Assembly: GCF_029213205.1 (NCBI RefSeq)
Contig: NZ_JARGNH010000006.1
Coordinates: forward strand, 62,001 to 126,000
Length of the DNA: 64,000 nucleotides
DNA from: Pseudooceanicola sp.
Lineage (GTDB): Bacteria > Pseudomonadota > Alphaproteobacteria > Rhodobacterales > Rhodobacteraceae
Direction: 5' to 3'
The stretch's first letter is position 1. The number at the start of each line of letters is the position of its first letter. The notes under the pieces were generated by a model, which was given only the letters and a program-made list of their open reading frames with translations, ran no database searches and was not told where the DNA came from. A program made the position numbers and the translations under genes. This document shows positions 59,517 through 64,000 of this stretch, in pieces.

Positions 59517-60101
59517 ATGCACAGGCTTGCAATCGGCTTGGCCCGCGGGATGGCCGTATTGGGTGGCATTGTTCTGTCTGCCCTGATCCTGCTGACCTGC
59601 GTTTCCGTTTTGGGCCGGTTGATCAACACCATCCTGCATTCCGGCTGGATCGAGGCCGTGGCCGGCGATTTGGCCACGACGCTGCTGGCGACTGGTATCG
59701 GCCCGGTGGCGGGCGATTTCGAACTCGTCGAGGCCTGCATCGCCTTTGCCATCTTCGCCTTCATGCCATTGGCGCAGGTCAGCGGCGGGCATGCCTCGGT
59801 GGATATCTTTACTTCGGGCCTGTCGGAACGGACCAACCGGGTGCTGACCCTGATCTGGGAGCTGCTGTTTGCGGCGGTGCTGATCACGATCGCCTGGCGG
59901 CTCTATGCCGGGATGGCGGCCAAGATGCGCTATGGCGAAACCACCATGCTGCTGCAATTCCCGATCTGGTGGGCCTATGGCGCCAGCTTCTTTGGGGCCG
60001 CCGTCGCCGCACTGATCGGGGTCTATGTGGCGATTGCACGCGCGCTGGAAGTGGTGACCGGCCGGATCATACTGCAGGCGGCCGGGGGGGCCGGGCATTG
60101 A
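59517..60101 (+). CDS. dctQ: TRAP transporter small permease DctQ
   Basis: A 194-residue membrane protein with four predicted helices: GGIVLSALILLTCVSVLGRL, an internal segment ACIAFAIFAFMPLAQVSGGH (the GHASVDIF motif is a DctQ signature), WELLFAAVLITIAWRLYAG and a final FFGAAVAALIGVYVAIA. It pairs with DctM. A longer extracytoplasmic-type loop (residues about 45-70) is present. The ATG at 59517 follows AAGGGG. Its stop overlaps the dctM TTG. Confidence 0.9.
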   Translation: MHRLAIGLARGMAVLGGIVLSALILLTCVSVLGRLINTILHSGWIEAVAGDLATTLLATGIGPVAGDFELVEACIAFAIFAFMPLAQVSGGHASVDIFTSGLSERTNRVLTLIWELLFAAVLITIAWRLYAGMAAKMRYGETTMLLQFPIWWAYGASFFGAAVAALIGVYVAIARALEVVTGRIILQAAGGAGH

Positions 60102-61420
60102 GCAATTTTGAAATCGGGCTCTATTCCTTTCCGCTGCTGCTGACGCTGATCTTTCTGCGGATGCCGATCGGGCTGGCGATGTTCAGCGTCGGTTTTGGCG
60201 GGCTGGTGCTGCTGACCGATGGCACCCTGGTGCCTCTGGCCAAGATGAAAACGCAAACCTATTCGACGTTTTCCAGCTATTCGCTGTCGATCGTGCCGAT
60301 GTTCCTGCTGATGGGGCAATTCGCGACGTTGGGGGGGATGTCGCAGGCGCTGTTCAAGGCGGCTGAAAGCTTTCTCGGCCACCGCAAGGGCGGCGTCGCC
60401 ATGGCTGCGGTGGGGGCCTGTGCCGGCTTTGGCGCGATCTGCGGCAGCTCGCTGGCCACCGCCGCCACGATGGGCCAGGTCGCCCTGCCGGAACTGCGCC
60501 GCTATGGCTATTCCGGCGGCTTTTCCACCGCCACCCTGGCCGCGGGCGGTACCCTTGGCATTCTGATCCCGCCCTCGGTGATCCTGGTGATCTATGCGAT
60601 CTTGACCGAACAGAACATTGCCAAGCTGTTCCTGGCTGCCTTCATTCCCGGCATCCTGGCCGCCATCGGCTATATGATCACCATCTCGATCTATGTGCGG
60701 CTGAATCCGAACAGTGCGGGCACCAAACCGGCGCTGCCGATGGCCGAACGCTTGCGGGCGCTGATCGATGTCTGGCCGGTCCTGATGGTGTTCCTCACCG
60801 TGGTCGGCGGGATCTATATGGGCTGGTTCACCCCGACCGAGGGCGCCGCCATCGGGGCCTTTGGCACCGGGCTGATCGCGTTCCTGAATGGCGGTCTGCG
60901 GGGCCGGGCCTGGCTGAACAGTTTCTATGCCACCGCTCGCAGCACCGCGATGATCTTTTTCATCGTTCTGGGCGCGGCCTTTTACAACGGTTTTCTGGCC
61001 CAGACCCAGGTGCCGCAAGAGCTGAGCCGCTGGGTGGTTGAACAGGGCCTCAGCCCCTGGGCCGTGCTGTCGATCATTCTGGTGCTCTACCTGATCTTTG
61101 GTTGCCTGATGGACAGCCTGTCGATGATCCTGCTGACCATCCCGATCTTTTTCCCGATCGTGTCGACGCTGGATTTCGGCCTGAACCCCGAGGAATTCGC
61201 CATCTGGTTCGGGATCATCGTGCTGATCGTCGTCGAGGTCGGATTGATCACCCCACCGGTGGGAATGAACCTGTTCGTGATCAACTCGATGGATCGCGAA
61301 ACCCCGATTTCCAAGACCTATGGCGCGGTGATGTATTTCGTCGCATCGGATGTTGTCCGGGTGGTCTTGCTGGTGGCGTTCCCGGGGATCACATTGGTGT
61401 TGTTGCGTGCCTTTCACTAG
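60098..61420 (+). CDS. dctM: TRAP transporter large permease DctM
   Basis: A 440-residue membrane protein, the transport channel of the TRAP system, sodium-driven. Start is a TTG (SNFEIGLYSFPLLLTLIFLR) overlapping the dctQ stop. Family blocks are GACAGFGAICGSSLATAATM, LAAGGTLGILIPPSVILVIY and TEGAAIGAFGTGLIAF. About twelve hydrophobic segments are visible. It completes the dctPQM set. Confidence 0.94.
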   Translation: MSNFEIGLYSFPLLLTLIFLRMPIGLAMFSVGFGGLVLLTDGTLVPLAKMKTQTYSTFSSYSLSIVPMFLLMGQFATLGGMSQALFKAAESFLGHRKGGVAMAAVGACAGFGAICGSSLATAATMGQVALPELRRYGYSGGFSTATLAAGGTLGILIPPSVILVIYAILTEQNIAKLFLAAFIPGILAAIGYMITISIYVRLNPNSAGTKPALPMAERLRALIDVWPVLMVFLTVVGGIYMGWFTPTEGAAIGAFGTGLIAFLNGGLRGRAWLNSFYATARSTAMIFFIVLGAAFYNGFLAQTQVPQELSRWVVEQGLSPWAVLSIILVLYLIFGCLMDSLSMILLTIPIFFPIVSTLDFGLNPEEFAIWFGIIVLIVVEVGLITPPVGMNLFVINSMDRETPISKTYGAVMYFVASDVVRVVLLVAFPGITLVLLRAFH

Positions 61421-61461
61421 GCTCGAGTCGGTGCGGAGCGATCCGCGCGTAAATGGTTATC

Positions 61462-61481
61462 GCGCATGACAATTATGGCGC
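61462..61481. promoter_or_regulatory. Second copy of the putative MarR operator
   Basis: GCGC, twelve bases, GCGC around CATGACAATTATGG, which shares 12 of 14 bases with the site at 58307. It ends 16 bases before the SDR start, in the only gap between dctM and the catabolic genes. Confidence 0.55.
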
Positions 61482-61497
61482 AGGATGGGAGTAGATA

Positions 61498-62265
61498 ATG
61501 GACATTAAAGGTATCACGGCACTGGTCACCGGCGGTGGCAGCGGTCTGGGGGCGGCGACGTCGCGGCATCTGGCGGCGCTCGGTGCCAAGGTTGGGGTCT
61601 TGGACTTCAACGCCGAAGGCGCGGCCGCAGTGGCCGAGGAAATCGGCGGCATCGCGCTGTATGTGAATGTGTCGGACGAGGATCAGGTCGAGGCGGCGTT
61701 CGAGAAATTCGCCGATTGGGCCGGGTCGATGCCGCGTGTCGCGGTCAATTGCGCCGGGGTCGGCACCGCCGCCCGGGTGGTGAACCGCGACGGCAAGCTG
61801 GCCATCGACGCGTTTCGGCGCACCATCGAGGTCAATCTGATCGGCTCTTATATCGTGCTGTCGAATGCGGTGCGCGGCATGGCGGCGCTGGATCCGCTGG
61901 GCGCGGATGGCGAACGCGGCGTGGTCATCAACACCTCCTCCGTCGCTTATCAGGATGGCCAGCTGGGTCAGGCGGCCTATGCCGCCTCCAAGGGCGGGAT
62001 CGCGTCGCTGTCGCTGCCGGTCGCGCGTGAAACCGCGCGGTCGGGGATCCGGGTGATGGCGATTGCGCCGGGGCTGTTCGCCACCGCCATGGCCGCCGGT
62101 CTGCCCGAAGAGGTGCAGCGCGGGATCGAAGCGAATATTCCCTTCCCGCCCCGCTTTGGTGATGCCGAGGATTACGCGCTGCTGGTTGAACAGATCATCC
62201 GCAACAAGATGTTGAACGGGTCGGTGATCCGTCTTGACGGCGCCGTGCGCCTGCCACCGAGGTAA
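61498..62265 (+). CDS. SDR 3-hydroxyacyl-CoA dehydrogenase (HSD10-like)
   Basis: A 255-residue SDR. The cofactor loop is VTGGGSGLGAATSRHL (9-24) and D36 in VGVLDFNAEG indicates NAD. The catalytic serine and tyrosine are in INTSSVAYQDGQLGQAAYAA-SKGG. The overall pattern resembles type-2 3-hydroxyacyl-CoA dehydrogenases. In this cluster it would oxidise a 3-hydroxyacyl-CoA made by the crotonase downstream. It is followed after three bases by that gene. Confidence 0.88.
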   Translation: MDIKGITALVTGGGSGLGAATSRHLAALGAKVGVLDFNAEGAAAVAEEIGGIALYVNVSDEDQVEAAFEKFADWAGSMPRVAVNCAGVGTAARVVNRDGKLAIDAFRRTIEVNLIGSYIVLSNAVRGMAALDPLGADGERGVVINTSSVAYQDGQLGQAAYAASKGGIASLSLPVARETARSGIRVMAIAPGLFATAMAAGLPEEVQRGIEANIPFPPRFGDAEDYALLVEQIIRNKMLNGSVIRLDGAVRLPPR

Positions 62266-62268
62266 GCC

Positions 62269-63033
62269 ATGAGTGTTGTTCTGAAAATCGAGATCCGCGA
62301 CCGGATTGCCATTCTGACGATGAACCGTCCGGACAAGCGCAACGCGATGTCCGACGGGCTGCTGGCGGCGCTGGACGGGTTCTTTTCCGCCCCGCCCGAA
62401 GGCGTCAAGGCGGTGATCCTGACCGGCACCGCCGGGCATTATTGTTCGGGGCTCGACCTCTCGGAACATGTGGCGCGCGATGCCGAGGGCACGCTCCGGC
62501 ATTCGCGCGGCTGGCATGCGGTGATGGACCGGATCCAGTATTCCGGCCTGCCGGTCGTCAGCGCCATCTTTGGCGCGGCGATTGGCGGCGGACTGGAGCT
62601 GGCCAGCGCCACCCATGTCCGGATCGCCGAACCCTCGACCATCTTTCAACTGCCCGAGGGGCGGCGCGGCATCTTTGTCGGCGGCGGTGCGAGCGTCCGT
62701 GTCGGGCGCATCCTCGGGGCTGACCGGATGACCGAGATGATGCTGACGGGCCGCAAATACGGCGCCGAGGAGGGGCTGCGGCTGGGCCTGTGCCATTACG
62801 CGGTGGGCGAGGGCGAGGCGTTTGAGCTGGCGCTCGACCTGGCCGGCAAGATCGCCCAGAACGCCAGCCTGTCGAATTACATCATGATCCACGCGATCTC
62901 GCGGATTTCGGATATGAGCCGCGCCGACGGGCTGTTCACCGAAAGCCTGTCCGCGGCCATCGCCCAGACCAGTGCGGATGCCGAAGAGGGGCTGCGCGCC
63001 TTTCTGGAAAAGCGCCCGCCCGAGTTCCGCTGA
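62269..63033 (+). CDS. Enoyl-CoA hydratase/isomerase (crotonase) family
   Basis: A 254-residue crotonase. The oxyanion-hole segments are HYCSGLDLSEH and FGAAIGGGLELASATH, with NRPDKRNAMSDGLLAAL at the N-terminus. The catalytic region IFQLPEGRRGIFVGGGASVR retains an E in PEGRRG. Function within the cluster would be hydration of a phenylpropenoyl-CoA, or hydration plus retro-aldol cleavage; the sequence does not decide. MarR and a CoA ligase follow. Confidence 0.9.
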   Translation: MSVVLKIEIRDRIAILTMNRPDKRNAMSDGLLAALDGFFSAPPEGVKAVILTGTAGHYCSGLDLSEHVARDAEGTLRHSRGWHAVMDRIQYSGLPVVSAIFGAAIGGGLELASATHVRIAEPSTIFQLPEGRRGIFVGGGASVRVGRILGADRMTEMMLTGRKYGAEEGLRLGLCHYAVGEGEAFELALDLAGKIAQNASLSNYIMIHAISRISDMSRADGLFTESLSAAIAQTSADAEEGLRAFLEKRPPEFR

Positions 63034-63034
63034 G

Positions 63035-63508
63035 ATGCCGCGCGCCTTTGCCTCTGTGCCAACCCGGCTCGGGGCGCCGGATCGCCGTCTGCGGCAATTG
63101 ACCAGCTATTCGCTGAAACGCGCCTATCACCGGCTGCAATCGGATGCGGCGCGGGTGCTTGAAGATCTGGGGCTGCGGATCACCACCTATTCGGCGCTGG
63201 CGATTGTCTGTGACATGCCCGACCTGCGGCAAAGCCAGCTGGCCGAGGCGCTGTCGATGGAACGCTCGAACACGGTGGTGATTGTCGATGCGTTGGAACA
63301 GGCCGATCTGATCGAACGGCGTCGGGTCGAACATGACCGACGCGCCTATGCATTGCGCGCCACGGCGGCGGGGCGGCGCCTGTGCGATCAGGCGACCGAG
63401 GCGCTGCACCGGCACGAGGCCGAAATGCTGGCGCCGCTGAATGACAAGGAGCGCGGGGACTTGATGGACCTGCTGCGCAAACTGGACGGAGGCGTTGACG
63501 GATCATGA
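63035..63508 (+). CDS. MarR-family transcriptional regulator
   Basis: A 157-residue winged-helix regulator: a first helix bundle LRQLTSYSLKRAYHRLQSDA, then the HTH DLRQSQLAEALSMERSNTVV with IVDALEQADLIERRR and the wing VEHDRRAYALRATAAGRRLC. The ATG at 63035 lies one base after the crotonase stop. It probably controls the adjacent aromatic-acid genes in response to a CoA thioester, as CouR/FerR do; the two near-identical palindromes upstream are candidate sites. Its end overlaps the ligase start (ATGA). Confidence 0.9.
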   Translation: MPRAFASVPTRLGAPDRRLRQLTSYSLKRAYHRLQSDAARVLEDLGLRITTYSALAIVCDMPDLRQSQLAEALSMERSNTVVIVDALEQADLIERRRVEHDRRAYALRATAAGRRLCDQATEALHRHEAEMLAPLNDKERGDLMDLLRKLDGGVDGS

Positions 63509-64000
63509 GGAAAACCGGCGCACTCGTTCCGCAACGGATGCTGGTTGAAACCCGCGCCGATGGCACTCTGCTGCTGACCAGCCCGCTGCTGTTGGGCCCG
63601 GTGGCAAATTGCAGTGGCGACTGGCTGGACCATTGGGCGGCCGAGACCCCCGAGGCGGTGTTCCTCGCCGAACGCGATGGCGAAGGCTGGCGCGAGATTG
63701 GCTATGCCGAGGCCCGCACCAGGGTGCGCAGTCTGGCAGGCTGGCTGCTGGCGCAGGGGCTGCGCCCCGGCGATGTCGTTGCGATACTGTCGGGCAATGG
63801 CGTCGATCACGGGCTGCTGGCGCTGGCCGCGCAATATATCGGGCTGGTCTCGGCCGCCGTGGCCGAACAATACACCCTGATCCCCGGCGCCCATGACCGG
63901 CTGGGCCATGTGCTCGACCTGGTGCAGCCGAGGTTGCTGTTTGTCGATGACGCGGCCCGCTATGGCCACGGCCTGATGCTGGCGGCGGCACAGGCGGTGC
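63505..64000 (+). CDS. AMP-forming acyl-CoA ligase, feruloyl-CoA synthetase-like, partial
   Basis: The frame runs off the window end after 165 codons. It begins MRKTGALVPQRMLVETRADG and contains WLDHWAAETPEAVFLAERDG, VVAILSGNGVDHGLLALAAQ and QPRLLFVDDAARYG. These match the N-terminal part of AMP-binding acyl-CoA synthetases, especially the feruloyl-CoA/4-coumarate type, which activates the acid taken up by the TRAP system. The catalytic P-loop lies beyond the window. It overlaps the MarR gene by four bases. Confidence 0.82.
   Translation, partial: MRKTGALVPQRMLVETRADGTLLLTSPLLLGPVANCSGDWLDHWAAETPEAVFLAERDGEGWREIGYAEARTRVRSLAGWLLAQGLRPGDVVAILSGNGVDHGLLALAAQYIGLVSAAVAEQYTLIPGAHDRLGHVLDLVQPRLLFVDDAARYGHGLMLAAAQAV

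Noticed and set aside
59501-60097. Long upstream extension of dctM in the same frame
   Set aside because: The sequence there is the alternate-frame shadow of dctQ and has no membrane-protein character; the TTG at 60098 gives the normal DctM N-terminus.
1-64000. CRISPR array, prophage, insertion sequence or tRNA genes
   Set aside because: No regularly spaced identical repeats, integrase or transposase reading frames, or tRNA cloverleaf cores were seen by eye on either strand.

Overview
ORGANISM. The window is high-GC DNA with densely packed genes, many start/stop overlaps (ATGA, GTGA, TTGA) and several TTG/GTG starts. Gene content points to an alphaproteobacterium of the Rhodobacterales (Roseobacter/Paracoccus-like): TrcR (DUF1013), COQ9, membrane-bound ferritin MbfA, an SRP RNA beside dnaX, an S-hydroxymethylglutathione dehydrogenase and S-formylglutathione hydrolase pair, a CobN-type cobalamin pathway and TRAP transporters. 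The assignment comes from recognising protein families; no database search was run. LAYOUT. 1-4.9 kb: end of a MATE exporter, a PhnA-like domain protein, a frameshifted cytochrome P450 remnant, rpsU, COQ9, a YpfJ-type zinc peptidase and rsgA. 5.1-8.3 kb: SRP RNA (minus) divergent from dnaX-ybaB-(43-aa membrane ORF)-recR. 8.3-16.3 kb: mostly minus-strand metabolic genes (two flavoproteins, EamA exporter, quinone oxidoreductase, SDR), the regulator TrcR, an RNase T2, and a decayed NIPSNAP/antibiotic-monooxygenase pair. 16.4-25 kb: DUF2125, pmbA plus a monophosphatase, mbfA, a TetR regulator with a clear operator, a NYN/LOTUS protein, a low-GC nuclease-like gene and adhC. 25-35 kb: an XRE-cupin/GNAT pair behind a perfect 33-bp palindrome, truB, an RTX protein, rpsO, a broken aquaporin gene, pnp, a nitroreductase and fghA. 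35.4-41.7 kb: a minus-strand cobalt/cobalamin operon (ECF permease-cobW-GNAT-cobN) under a cobalamin riboswitch. 42-47.5 kb: smc, a YbjN protein and a lytic transglycosylase. 47.5-57.8 kb: the second cobalamin block, minus DUF1636-cobC-cobD and plus DUF6732-cbiX-cobH-cobL-cobI-cbiG/cobJ-cobM. 58.4-64 kb: a TRAP transporter, SDR, crotonase, MarR regulator and acyl-CoA ligase, most simply read as uptake and CoA-dependent breakdown of a phenylpropanoid-type acid. HOW THE GENES WORK TOGETHER. The cobalamin genes cover corrin-ring methylation, ring contraction (a CbiG-CobJ fusion), decarboxylation (CobL), methyl shift (CobH), cobalt supply and insertion (ECF permease, CobW, CobN) and aminopropanol-arm attachment (CobC, CobD). 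cobA, cobB, cobG/cobZ, cobK, cobO, cobPUV, cobS and cobT are not in the window. The most unusual signal is a dispersed repeat, a G5/C5 palindrome plus an AATATTT...GAAG tail, with eight recognised copies. Seven are intergenic; one lies in frame inside cobN and appears to add a peptide insertion, recalling the palindromic elements that colonise reading frames in Rickettsia. A second strong signal is a 14-bp near-identical sequence upstream of both transcription units of the aromatic-acid cluster, a likely operator of its MarR regulator. Clear gene decay is seen at four loci (P450, NIPSNAP, antibiotic monooxygenase, aquaporin).
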